Below, in pieces: positions 48,549-60,610 of a DNA stretch of 64,000 nt. The stretch covers positions 233,766 to 297,765 of the forward strand of contig MNCI01037842.1 of NCBI GenBank assembly GCA_015680685.1, given 5' to 3'. Every line of letters begins with the position of its first letter. The stretch's first letter is position 1. Source of the stretch: Gnetum montanum. Lineage: Eukaryota > Streptophyta > Gnetopsida > Gnetales > Gnetaceae. The position numbers and the translations under genes were made by a program. A model generated the notes under the pieces. The model was not told where the DNA came from, made no database searches, and saw only the letters and a list, made by a program, of their open reading frames with translations.

Positions 48549-48915
48549 CTAAAACTCCCACACCCTAGGCAATCTCAAATGCTAAGGCTTACACACACTA
48601 GGCATTCTCACACATTAAGGCTTTAACACACTAGGTAGTTTCACACATTGAGGCTTCCACACACTGGGTAGTCTCACACATTGAGGTTTCCACACACTAG
48701 TTATTCTTGCATGTTGAGGCTTCCACACACTAGGTAGTCTCACATGTTGAGGCTTCCACACATTAAATAGGCTTACATGCTAAGACCTCTACAAGTTGGG
48801 TAGTCTCACATGCTAAGTCTTCCACAGATTGGACAATTGCACACTCTAAGACTTCCAAAGGTTGTAAATCCTACATGTTGTGAAAGTCTCATATGCTAAA
48901 GCTTCACACATTGAA
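48549..48915. repeat. 33-base tandem array, about 10 copies
   Basis: Units read AGGCTTCCACACACTAGGTA then GTCTCACATGTTG, with a clear 33-base period at first and decay toward the right. The array lies 150 bases upstream of the gag start at 49067, i.e. in the presumed 5' leader of that element. Confidence 0.85.
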
Positions 48916-49066
48916 GCTCCATACATTGTGGGCCTTACATGCTACAAAGTTGTATCTTATTTAAACATTATGAAACTTTAAAAGCCTTTATCACTTTTAC
49001 CAATTTATTGGTTTTCTACATTTTATGCCTTTTAAATTGATAACTCTACCTCACCGCATCTCACAC

Positions 49067-51320
49067 ATGGCCTCATACCAAGAAGTTGTCTACATCTATG
49101 ATCCTAATGATTTAGCTATTATAGAATAGAGACAATCCCTTACGTGGTTCAGTCTAGAACCATCTTATACAAATATTAATGAAGAATATTATAAATTTAT
49201 TTTCCATAAGATTCAAGTTGGCTTGCTTATCCCTCATAGAAATTCATAATTAAAATGTCAATTTGAGATAATCCACAAGAATGGGAAGGGGTATATTCCT
49301 TCACCTTATTACCAAATCAAACTAACTAATTTTCATACTTGTATATTGGCACAACTAATAAAACTAGAGAAGGAAAATGATGAGATTAGCTCAAATGAAA
49401 ACTAAGAGGTGGAGGGTGATTTTGAGGTAGAGTATGAACTGGATACTTTCATAAGGGATCTATTACAATGGTCAACTTCAAAGACAACCATTCCTAACTC
49501 CACATCTCCTATATCCTCTATGGATTAGATTGCCTAATCTACCCTCTTATATCCTACCATGTTCAAATGAACACTAATTGTTGTAGCACATCAATCTCAT
49601 GCAACATCCAACTTCACCTTCATGTTTTCATCAATATCTTTTGTGACTTAACCTTATTCAATATGATAATCACCTACGGTATCTACTCCAGCTCATCCTT
49701 TCATCATAATTATGATCCCCTCTTCTAGAGCCTAGGCTTCATAAGCTTCTTGCACTCCTTTTGTTCTCTTTATTCCTCATGTGTTAACTCAAACATCCTT
49801 TTCTTTAATTAACCATCCCACGATGGTAGTTACAAAACTTCTCCCATCTATATCAATGTTAGTCACATAACATCAAGTCATTCACCCTCCTCCTCAACCA
49901 TTAGTGAAAATACTACAACCTATAGGGATGCCCTACAACTTGGATCAAGCCTTCTAAATAATCTAAGACCTTATGAAAGATCTATAAAAATGTAAAGCTA
50001 ATGACACTCATATGGTAAAAATTATGAATTTCTATCAGGATGATCCCATAAGCCCTATTATTCATCAAATAACCTTACTAGTAGGCATGTCTATACCTGA
50101 CTTCACTAAATACAATGTTGAAGGGAATCCTAATGCACATCTAGTCATCTTTTATTTTGAGTGCCTCTTGTTGCAAGCATGGTCTCCTACAATACTATGA
50201 ATTATTCCTGTGTCCCTAAAGTGAAAGGCTTTAGACTAGTATCGCACCTTATCTAGAGGATCCATCTCTTTCCTTAAGGACTTAATAAACTAATTTGTCG
50301 ACCGCTTCAAATATAACTTGAAGCCAAATAATACACTTGACTAACTATGAAGGTGAAGTAGGGACCACTTGAACCAGTCCAAAGGTTCAATCAAGGTGGG
50401 ATTTAATGCTCAACAAGATCCAAGGCCTATTTATAAAATCCATCTTCTAACCATCTTCAAAGAACCTATAAATAACTTGACCAAGTCAAAGCTATACTAT
50501 TTAGAGCATTGATCACTAGGTCTTCACAAACTAAGAATATCGAGAAGGCAACTAAGTCTAGTAATGATTTGACCTATGTGTCCTATAAAAAACAACACAT
50601 GAGGAGGGATAAGGAGAAAAATAAGCAAGAATAAAAAATTGTGGCTGTAATAAGAAAAGAGTCAAAATAAAGAGAAGGTTGGAGATCACCATCATGTAAC
50701 ACATCTTCTGATTCATCTCAACCATATACTTTAACATTTCAAATGAAGCAAGACCAAAATTTGGATAGAAAAAAAGACTGAAATACAATAGGTTGCCTAG
50801 GAAGTCCTCTCAGATTTTAGAATAATTTCTTAATGAAAATCATATATAACATAAGAAACTGTTTGAGGAAGCTCGTAAGAGGCGTGATCAGTTTTTCAAC
50901 ATAGCTAGAGATCCAACAATAGCTATCAAGGCTGATCCAAAACTACCAAAGTACTTTAAATTGGATAGGTTTTGTCATTATCATCAAATGGCTGATCATG
51001 ATACCAATTTTTACCTACCATTAAAGGATGACCTCCAAAAGATGATTGACTAGGAAGAGTAGGTGTTATACAAGCCCAACTCTCCAAATGCCAATAATAA
51101 TGTTTACACTATAGCCTCATTCATCAAAAATGAATGGTCTAATTCTCCTAGAAAATCATTTGTCATCAAAGTACCATCAACTAGTACTTGTCTCCAAAAC
51201 ACAAAACCTAGATAGCCCTTCTTCATATAGGTACTACCAACTAGTATTGTTAGATAAGTCTATGGTTTTGGTACGTAATTCATCAAATAATGCTTCCCTA
51301 ACAACTACTTTAGGAGATAT
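49067..51320 (+). pseudogene. gag of a third Tat-like element, same family as the 18.7-kb element
   Basis: ATG 49067 (MASYQEVVYIYDPND). The N-terminal FHKIQVGLLIPHRN and FEIIHKNGKGYIPS parallel CTKIQAYLLMDLQE and FEFLYQNGKEFFLN in the 18.7-kb element's gag. The capsid region MNFYQDDPISP...IPDFTKYN...NPNAHLVIF (50012-50200) parallels its MDFYHDDPISL block. Downstream, RFKYNLKP and a knuckle-like FCHYHQMADHDTNFYLPLKD region (about 50.97-51.05 kb) complete the order. The sequence stops being gag near 51320, where minus-strand pol sequence begins, so the element is truncated there. Confidence 0.8.
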
Positions 51321-51325
51321 TTTGT

Positions 51326-51907
51326 TTAGGAACACAACATCCTTTGATGTATCTCCTTGGTCACTAAATTCTCCTTAAAAAATAGAAATTTACAAACATG
51401 GTCATTATCATCAAACATTTGAAAAGAAAATACGTTATCAAGGATAGAATAGGATTTCACCTTTTCAATAATAATTTCTGAATCGCAAGCATTGTATTTG
51501 AATGGGACATCCAAAGTGGTGGTCATTTGGGCTAGCACATTACAAACATAATTTTCCTCTCTTGGTACACATTCGATGGTTACACATTCAAACTCTTTAA
51601 ATAGTTTAAGAATGTAGGCTTTATACGCTTTCATGATAACATCTTTATTGTCAAAGGTTCCATTGACTTGGTTTACTATTACTTGGGAGTCATTATAGAT
51701 TTTATGCTTTGATTAGTCATTGTATAGACCTAGCTTGATCCCATGTATAAGTGCTTTGTATTCAACCATGTTGTTAGTCATAGTTTGTGTAAAATTGATG
51801 ACTTTAAGGATAGGAGCTTCGCCAAGAGGTATAAGCATTATTTCTACTCCAAATCCTTTCTTGGAAAAGGTGCCATCCACTCTTAGTATCCAAGTTTTTA
51901 AGTTCAT
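51326..51907 (-). pseudogene. Archaeal-type RNase H of a minus-strand Tat-like element
   Basis: On minus, TWILRVDGTFSKKGFGVEIM (first Asp), NMVEYKALIHGIKLG (Glu), a YNDSQVIVNQVNG block (Asp) and VPREENYVCNVLAQM (the site of the final Asp reads Cys-Asn) are the landmarks of the second RNase H of Tat-lineage elements. Two open pieces (51713-51907 and 51326-51634) are in one frame. It is preceded by protease rather than RT. Downstream (below 51326) there is no integrase; a plus-strand gag of another element abuts. Confidence 0.85.
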
Positions 51908-52016
51908 AAAATCTTAAAATTGGTCCTCTAATCAAGGTAGCAATGATTGTCATCAAAATTTAGCTCATCTTCTAATATTTCATTGGTTAGAATCTCACTT
52001 ATGTCCTTATCATTTT

Positions 52017-52541
52017 CTAATGGTGGTGGGTTACCAAAAAGAAATGTTCTTCCATCATGTTGGTGATATGCCAAAGTATCTTCATGCATCTTTTCACACT
52101 TCCTAGAAACCTAATAATATTGGGTAGAATACAAGGGTTTATACATGGAGTTTCACCCATATCATCATTCATCAAATATTTTCCAGGTCCTACCTCAACC
52201 ACTCTAACAAAAAGGTTGGTATTTTGATTTCCTAGAGATTTACTTTGTGGATCAAAAGTTGTTACCAGTTTCTTATAAAAGGGTTCTCTAGGTATAGTCC
52301 TATATTCAGATTTTCCTTTGATAGGAATCAACAGTTTTGAGAAATATGACCTAAATAAGCCTCCAAATTTGGCTCCAAAAGTCCTAGATAAGAGCACACT
52401 ATAAGTGGGCAACATGTCAAGTACTAGGATATTTGTGTAACATGTAAATGTAGGATATTTTTTAAGTTTCACATTTACTCCTTTCAATGATCCTACTACC
52501 AATACATTGAGTTGAATCACACTTTTCATTTTTGTTGTCAT
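52017..52541 (-). pseudogene. Protease C-terminal region of the minus-strand Tat-like element
   Basis: 174 open codons on minus. LDMLPTYSVLLSRTFGAKFG corresponds to the second retropepsin motif plus the following segment of Tat/Ogre proteases (xxPPxYxxLLSRxWxAKLGG), then IPIKGKSEYRTIPREPF. The catalytic Asp region upstream was not recognised. After this frame, an acidic linker leads within about 110 bases to the archaeal RNase H. RT and the first RNase H are missing, so this copy cannot reverse transcribe by itself. Confidence 0.7.
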
Positions 52542-52559
52542 TTATGCTTCTAAAGCCTT

Positions 52560-54268
52560 ACATACCTCAAATGGCATGACACTACCAGTTGCATTAGAAT
52601 TTGTCAAACAATTGTGGACATTCTTCCATAAAATGATCAAGGTTGTTAGGAAATAGGATTGATCTTTCTTTCTTGACATGGAATTGTTTGCGTTATGTAT
52701 TGATTGTGTTTTAGGACTTTTTGTGAAGTGGACTTGCCTTTTAGGGATTTGGGATTTTCCTTTATTGGTTTCTAGTCCATGAACTATATTTTAGATCACA
52801 TATTTCATTTCATTAAACTGTAGAAGATCATACATTAAAATGTTAGCTTTAATTTTTTTCTAATCCTCAACTAGATCATAGGTCTTAGATATGACTTTGG
52901 CTTTTGGTTGAGGTGGGGCTCTTCCAGGTAGAGATGGAGAGTTTGGTCATTGCGGGATGTTTACTTGAGATGGCCTAGTTTAGTTGTTTGTATTGTTTTG
53001 ACTAGGAAATCTCCTATTTGGAGATGTATAAGGATTATTCCTAGTATATTATTATGTATTATTCACAATGTCACTAAGTCTAAAATAGCATGTGTTATGT
53101 GGGTTGATGTCTCTTACCATGACTTGTTCAAATGAAGGAACTTCCTCATTCTTGGTTTCATGGGGTACATTAAGGATCATAAGAAGGGGTTTTCCATTTT
53201 GTTAACCTTGCGTACGCTCATCATATAATACCAAGAATTGAGAATAAGTCCTCTCAGAATGTTGCCTCATGTTATGGAGATGACAATAATCATCGTTGAC
53301 TAATGAACTTGGCTTTTTAGATTGTAGAGGATCCTTGTTGTTGTTTTACTTTAGTTCAACAACTTCAATCAAAATTTTCTATAGTGAAGTTAATATCTAG
53401 GTCATCTAAATTTAGTTTCAGTTGTAGGTCCAATAGGGTTGCATATTTATTTTGGGTTTATGATTGATTGGATTAAGGCCTTCAATTGGTTATCATTCAA
53501 ACTTGTGTTAGATGGTAGGAATGAAGAAGATGTGGGATCTTGAAAATGATTGTTTGAGGTTTGAGTTAGTTGAAGAGGAGTGGGAGTTTCGAACATAGCA
53601 TTAGTCATTGGGAAAGTTGGTAGGGGTAGAGGATTAGATTACATAGGATTACTAATGCTTATCATGCCAAATTGGATTTGGATGCTATTCATGAGCGTAA
53701 TTTGTTCTAACTCCATGGCTTTGGCCATCACCCCCTATATTTTTATTATGTTGGGATCAAATTTAATGGCATAGGCAAAGAATGGATCAATGGTAGACAA
53801 GTAAAAGTTGAGGATACCCTCAAGTTGTGGATGCATCTCATTTGCCACATAGGCAAGTTGATAGAGAAATCTTAAGTTGTAGTCCTAGACATTTCTATCT
53901 AGGTATTTTCATTAACCTTGTAAAACTACTTGATGCTATGGTCAAGCTAGTGAACTTGTTAAACTAAGTTAGGAACTTATTTTTAAATCCCTACCATGAG
54001 TCGATGGAAGCATTATGAAGCATCAAGAACCATTGCGTTACTTTACTCTTGAATGTTGTCACAAACACCCTACATGCCACATCGTTTTGTACAATGTTAT
54101 GGATTCCTAGTAAAGTTTTGAAACATTGTATGTGTTGGTGGACATCACTAGTAGGGGTTGTAGAATCGAAGAATAGTTTATGTTCTGAAGAAATTTTAGG
54201 ATGTCATGTTAGTTAGTAAAGTTAAAGGGGCTACTCACTAGGGGAGCCGGGGGTTGATTGGCTGCCAT
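52560..54268 (-). pseudogene. gag of the minus-strand Tat-like element, broken
   Basis: On minus, ATG 54268 (MAANQPPAPLVSSPFNFTN) starts about 560 bases inside the LTR at 54832. NDVACRVFVTTFKSKVTQWF and LMLHNASIDSW (about 54.0-54.1 kb) match the gag motif VxxDVACRAFxLTLKGxAxxWFxxLPxxSIxSW. The remainder down to 52.56 kb is followed through many stops. It is packaging and capsid protein by family. Confidence 0.65.
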
Positions 54269-54831
54269 CCTAGTTGAAGTTCTCCTAGGACTAGAACCTA
54301 GAAAATATAAAGCTTGTTGTTTCCTTAATGCAAAAAGATGGGTAACTGATTAGTTCAGGATAGAGGAGAGTTCACTCATAAAATAAAAATTATAAATTAA
54401 AATTGTTAAAATAAAACTATGAGATTTAGTAAAAAGAAAAGAAAATATTGAAATAATCTTTATTTTCTTAACAAAAAAAAACTAAAATATGCTATTTTTT
54501 TAAAAAAAATATTTTTTTCAAGAAAAAAATAAATACACCACATTACTAATGTTTGAACTTAGATAAAGATTGCCAAAACAAAAATTTGAAAAAAAAGCTT
54601 GGAAATAAAGGTTTTAGAAAAACGTTTCGGTAACAATAATTTTCAAAAAATGGGAAGCATAAAAAAAGGTAGAAAATAAAGGATATGGAGACAAAGGTTT
54701 TTGTGAAAAATAAAATAAGTTTGAAATAAGGAAATGAAATTTTTGGAAAATAAAAACAAAATAGGGACTGCAAAAGGATAGAAAATTGATATTTTAGAAA
54801 ATGAGAAAATTGCCTAGTAGCACCAAAAAGG
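54269..54831. other. Leader of the minus-strand element with candidate PBS
   Basis: AT-rich leader. On minus, seven bases after the LTR, TGGTGCTACTAGGCAA (54825 down to 54810) is a candidate primer-binding site; I cannot name the tRNA. The long minus-strand ORF 54546-54863 is low-complexity Phe/Leu and not a gene. Confidence 0.4.
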
Positions 54832-55977
54832 TGTTGATGCATGAATTTTTGTCTTACCAACACCTAGGGAAAAAACATATTTTAGAAGACTATTGCCTAG
54901 GGTGCCTCCCATATGGATACAGAGACCTAGGAATAGTCTCAGTTGGAGAGAGCCATGTGATAGTAAACCAAATTAAAAGAAATTAGAATTTAAATTAAGT
55001 GATTGTATTGAAAATCAAGAATATAATAGGTAACAAAATAAAAAAAGAATAAATTTTCCCTAGTTCCCCATTGCTACTGCTGGTCTATTGGTGCTAGTGG
55101 TGCCCACTATCGAGTAGGAAAACTACGACTATTGCTATTGAGAGAGAGATCACGCTTGTTATAGGAAAGTGCTACCTTTCTTGGTCTTTCCTATGGTAGT
55201 TGTTGTTGTTGTGGAGAGAGAGAGAGGGAGATCCTCGCTATCTACCACCCACTTGTTGTAGTTGCCTACTACCATTGCTAGCAATGCTTTCCACACACGT
55301 GCTATTATCTACTAACACATTGTTGCGGTTGTAACCATTGCTATCTATGCATCATGCGCACTCACTAAGCATTATGAAGGATCACACCTAGCCACTTTTT
55401 GCCACCATGCATTAGCCATGTGACATTGCACTACCTCTAAAAAAAGAAAGAAACTATTCTCCCTCCTTGGTACATGTGACATGGCTACCTTTAAAGTAGC
55501 GCCTAGCCAGAGGTAGTGAATGCCCACATCTTTGATGCTCACACACACTTGTGGCCATTACAACCAGCACCATTATGACCATTTATGCCTAACCTAACTC
55601 TGAAAATCCTACTATGATTTTTGGTACCTTTGTTCTCCCATCAAGAATGAATTTATAGGGCACGAAATTAGTTACCTCAAGAGATCCAATGCTGATGCAT
55701 AAAAACACATTACCGAATATGGAGACCATCTTGATGCATTAACTAACTCAAAAACAATGAATGAGTGGATATGGTGGCCACCTTCATGCATTAACTAACA
55801 CATAAAACACATTAGTGTATAATGCATGCTACATAAACACCAAACATTCTCTTATAAAATAAGTAAGAATAAACGGATGTACACTTCATGAAATGAAGAG
55901 TACTATTCAAAAATCCTTATGCCATAAAAAAAGAAAAAAGAAAAAAAACAAAATACATTGAGGGGTTGGCAATATCA
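54832..55977 (-). repeat. 5' LTR of the minus-strand Tat-like element
   Basis: Plus-strand edges are TGTTGATGCATGAATTTTTG at the left and a decayed GGGGTTGGCAATATCA at the right. The first roughly 130 bases match the solo LTR at 60611-61602 (shared GACTATTGCCTAGGGTGCCT-like and AATAGTCTCAG, GGAGAGAGCCATGT words). The right end is set by comparison with that solo LTR and is less certain. Confidence 0.7.
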
Positions 55978-57309
55978 TTGATATTTAAAAGCCATGTCAA
56001 AACCCAAAACCCTGTCCCTCTTCCCTCTAACCAGGTAGTCAACTAGAGTCATTCAATAATTAAGAATCTTATACTCTTGGTGCCTTTATCTGGCTAACCT
56101 ATGTAGGGGAGCCGATGAATTAATGAGAAGATTTATTGATTATGAATGACTTAAAATTAGTAAAAAGTAAAAATCTGAAACTAAACCTTTTACTTATGCC
56201 CAACGAAGACCCCTTTGATGTAACATGAATTTTTTTTGGTAGACACTTTTTTTCCCTTTTTTGTATTCTAGTGAGTTCAATAATCAATTATGCATGTCTA
56301 GCAATTCAATTCATGGAGTAATTTAAGGTTGCTTAAAAGCTAAGTTATTTGGATTCAATTTCATCATTGTGCTAGAACTAGTTATTTCAACGGTAGTGTA
56401 CAAGGCACTATAAAAGACATTGCACATTGATGATGGACAAACTGAATGTTTTTACTTTAAAGTCAGAAATGAATACATTAGAAACTGTGAATATACAAAG
56501 AAGTGAGGTAACCGACAAAATCTAGACCAGGGAAAAGAGGAACTCCAATAATAGGGCTAACAAGGAGCACAATAAAGTCTAAAGAAAACAAATCAGCTTC
56601 ACACCTGGTCGTTGTGTGAAACAAACTAAAAAATGTTAGCAGGTTTATCCCTGCAGAAATGTTCCATGCAAAAACTGTGGTGCTGGCCTACATCTTTTAA
56701 TGGAAAATCTTGAGAAAATTACATGATAGAGGTAACATTAGAACCTTTTCTTTGTAATAATCGAAATCATCATACAACGGAAACATACGTCAAATCCCTG
56801 AATCTCAACAAGCACACACACAATAGCTTACAATTCAAGCTACACAAGCCTCAACATGAGACTCAATACATATCAAAGGATAAATAGGGCACTCTTGCCT
56901 CTCACAAACCACCCTCTCTTTGGAGCTCACACTTGCCCAAAAAATATGGCTCACATGCTAAGCACACAAGACCATACCTCATACTGGCCCAACAAATATG
57001 GCTCACATGTTAAGCACACAAGACCATACCCAAGGCAAGAAGCTTAGATTACACTAGATTGGAGAAAAAACCTTAAAAATGAAACCTTAATAGAGCCCAA
57101 AGTTGCAAGATAACCCCCCAGTCACCTGCAACAAGACAAAAAGTAATATTAATGGCTAAGCCTAGTGCTCAACAATTGAAGCTGAACATTACTAGCTATA
57201 GAACATTTCATACCATAGTCAAATTCAATGTAGTTGTTGTTTTGATATCAGGCATCTAGATGACATTTCCAAATAAATAAAATAATCTCAAATAAGAGGA
57301 CTTTCTAGG
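55978..57309. other. No recognisable gene
   Basis: AT-rich flank. It contains a two-copy tandem at 56935-57037 (unit of 52 bases with AATATGGCTCACATGCTAAG then CACACAAGACCATACC). Open frames here have no motif. Confidence 0.45.
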
Positions 57310-57645
57310 TCATTCAAAGGTGTCACTTAACATAGCCATCTTTGAAGATACATAGAGGGAAACCAACAAATTAGTTATGAATAAAAATCTGGAGAGATAG
57401 ACACAACTTCCAAATTTGTTGAGAGAACAAGCATTTCCAAAAAAATGCGCAAAAGAGTCATTGGCTTGACAAATGGTGCATTTAGGAAAATCAACTTCTA
57501 AGAAGTGAAGCCTATGTCCAATGGAAAGACCTTGATGAATCAGAACCAAAAAATGAAACAATGCTTAGGTTGGGCCTTGGAAGTCCAAACATGATGAAAA
57601 ATAGCTTTCCAATGGTGATCCTCAAGATGCACACTCCATCTTATA
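57310..57645 (-). pseudogene. LINE C-terminal zinc-binding (zf-RVT) domain
   Basis: On minus, HWKAIFHHVWTSKAQPKHCF, then GHRLHFLEVDFPKCTICQAN and DSFAHFFGNAC, match the zinc-binding domain at the end of plant LINE reverse transcriptases (WxxLWxxxxPPKxxxFxW...CxxCxxxxESxxHLFxxC). The pattern CxxC...H...C is intact. Upstream RT was not found in 57646-59800. Confidence 0.7.
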
Positions 57646-59800
57646 TTTAAAGTGGAAATTTGGAATTCTTGCACATGAAACCAAGATTTGGTTGTACAAA
57701 GGTGTAGAGAACACAAAGGGGAACTATCAAGCCAAAATTATCAATTTATAGCTCACATGAATGACTCTTGGGCTACAAATGGTGACTTTTCAATTGGCTA
57801 TCCAATTGAATTTTCATCTTCTAAGATGAATCTTTGGTTTCTTTGGCCTTCCAAGATGTTTGTATAGCTTCCTTTCATATGCCCATTTGAGTTCCTAAAT
57901 GTTTCACATTTAGCCTTCAAATTGCCTATATTTGTTATCTATACAAAGCATTTGAGACATTTTTTTAGAATTCAAAGCACTTGTAGGTAAGATGTCCATG
58001 GATATGTGGAAGATATTTATGGATATATCTAGACTTCCTCAAACATCTTTGTAAATGTCTTGACCTTTTGAGAAGCATGGATAGGCTACCTCAAAAACTC
58101 TTGGATCATCAAAACACTTACAAATTGACTCCTCTTGGCAACAAAACATGCTAAACTCATTAAAGCCTACTCAAACATATCCAAACATGTATAAAATATA
58201 CTAAGATGCCTGAAAAAATGTCCATACATTTGAAGGATGATTATTTTTTGAGTTAGGAAATGTTTTTATTATAAAATTAGGCCATTTCATATGATTGGTA
58301 GTTAGCTTCTTGCTTAAAACCAAAATAATTTGCTTATTATAGTTTAATAAGAATCTTATAATCAAAGATACACTAAATCAATAATGTTCTATGGGTCTAT
58401 TTCTTTACATAGAATCATTTAGAGCTCTACTTATGTTGGTTTTGGGATTAAATTATTGATCATTACATATACTTTTTGTAGAGGATGTTCAAATTAAAAT
58501 AATTTGACTAGAGGTACTCCTCAAGACATATAGCTAGTTATTAAGATATATTAGAAGAGTTATCGATGAATATAATAATTCCTCAAGTATAACTTGAACT
58601 AGTTACCTATTCCCTAATAAAATAATGAGCTATCCACTTAAGCTACCTATCATTAGCTTATAAACTTTTGTTTTGTATTAAAGGGTTCTATCATAGCCTA
58701 ACTCATATTCATTTGCATTGGTGGGTTTCTATTAAAACTGTGAAATAATAGTCTAATTAAAACTTTATAACTTAACATTGCCCATCAAAATCAAGCCTAT
58801 GATTTGATACTTTCAAATTAAGAGTCTTACTCCTAGGCTAATACCTCATTGTTAACTCCTATTAACTTCTTTTACCAAATGCATCTAAGAATATGGGATA
58901 GTAGTTAAGACAATCATCTCTTAGAAGGAAGGTTGTGGGATTGAATTGATACTTGTTTATGCTTACAGTTGTAGTACATATTTAAAAAATACAAAATTTG
59001 TACAAGTTTTCTATTTTTCAAAAATATACAAAAATCAGTTTTGTAGTTCCAAAAGTTTACTTGTTAAAAAACTAAGTCACTTTCTATTCCACATTTGTTT
59101 CATTCTTTTTCTTGGCTACTCTAGGCTCTCATAGGAGGAGTCAAAACTACTTAAAGAAGAGCCTTGCTAATAACTTAGCATTTTATAACTTAACCTTGTC
59201 CACCAAAACTTTGACCTTTCAAATCAAGAGTATTACCACTAGACTAACACTTTAAGAAAGAAAGGTTATTTTATTTTCCTATCAATGGAACATTTAAGGT
59301 TTTGGGCCAAAATTCTAAGGATATAGGCTAACCAAAGGTTCTAATTAAATAGTTAAAAATATATCAAAATCAAAAAATATCATAATGTTGTAAAAATTAT
59401 TTTATATTTAATTCAAGAATTTTTGAAGGACATGGCTTGGTTTATCCTCGCTACCAAAATATATTGACAAATCTTTGTATAACCTAACTACTAACATCAA
59501 ATTTTCCTAAGTGGCCAAAATAAAACCATTAATGGCTAGGTCTTGGTAATAGCCTTGTTACTAAAATTCTTAGTAGGCATTATTACATACCTTAAAAGGA
59601 CACATGTTGTCTATGCCTCACTACATACCATTAAACTCAATTGCTTAATGCTATGGCCTTAGACAAATCCTTAGCCACACATGAGCTTATGAATCAAATT
59701 CAATGTTAGAAATCCATCCTCATACTTTTTTTTGTAGGGTGTGGCCCATTAAGGATCACCTCACTATTGCCTAGAGTTTGTAAAAATGCCTACTAAAAAA
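57646..59800. other. No recognisable gene
   Basis: AT-rich sequence with scattered stops in all frames. I see no motif, LTR edge or tandem array. Confidence 0.45.
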
Positions 59801-60610
59801 GCTTCTTATTTGGAATATTAATTTTGCAAAAGCATATAATTTAGTGGTTTGTACAAAAATATGTTTGCTCTTTCATAAAATTGGCCTCCCTTTAAATTGG
59901 ATTGTAACAACTCAAAGATTGAATTAGAAAGTGATTCTTGAAATTAAAAATAGAAATTTAGAGAAAAAAATTTCAATTCCAAAGAAAAATTACAGTTAAG
60001 CAAGCTTATTCACTTTCTCCAACACTCTATGGTATTGTTATTGATGAAATGCAAGAATTATTATGCAATAAGCAAGATAGTCATGTTATCAAAATTGGAT
60101 CCTAAGTAATACATCTTCTTTTATATGTAGATGATGCCACATTGATGTTTGTTATTATAGAAGGTATGCAAAATATATTGCAAATTTTAGAAAATTATTT
60201 GATCTTATGAGTGTGAATAAAACCAGGTTCGCGATATGGGATACAAGAAATACCTATAATAACTTCCATTTCAGAGATACCAATGTGTAAATAATAGATT
60301 CTTTTAAATATTTTGATTTCATTTATATGAACAAATTATATCTAGGGAAAGTTCATCAAAGAAAGAATAGCATGAGATTTTAAAGGTCTATATCCTTTTG
60401 GAAACAAGTGCAAGGATTTAGGACTCTAAGCTTGGAAGATTAAAGAACAAATTTTTTAGACTATCATATATCCTTCTATATTGTATGGATGTGATGTTTG
60501 GGGACCTAGACTCAGTGATAAACTTTAAAAAGATATTTAAAGAGTGCAATAAAAGTTTTTTCTCAATGAGTTAATGGTGAAGAGATAAAAATTTCACTCA
60601 ATATTATTAT
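59801..60610 (+). pseudogene. LINE reverse transcriptase, part 1 (interrupted by solo LTR)
   Basis: NFAKAYNLVV and HKIGLPLNWIVTT match DFKKAFDxV and LxxxGxPxxWxxxx. Then QAYSLSPTLYGIVIDEMQEL corresponds to QGCPLSPxLFxLxIDExxxx, and HLLLYVDDATLMF is the catalytic YxDD box (about 60.13 kb). SILYGCDVWGPRLSDKL and KDI*RVQ*KFFLN (60.47-60.57 kb) match the LINE C-terminal LLYGCEVWG...KIExxQKRFL block. TGA and TAG stops interrupt it. The frame is cut at 60610 by a solo LTR and continues at 61603. Confidence 0.85.

Noticed and set aside
48549-48915. CRISPR-like regular array
   Set aside because: Units are contiguous tandem copies without unique spacers, in a plant retrotransposon leader.
54546-54863. 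105-codon minus-strand ORF rich in Phe and Leu
   Set aside because: Low-complexity translation of an A-rich leader running into an LTR edge; no motif.
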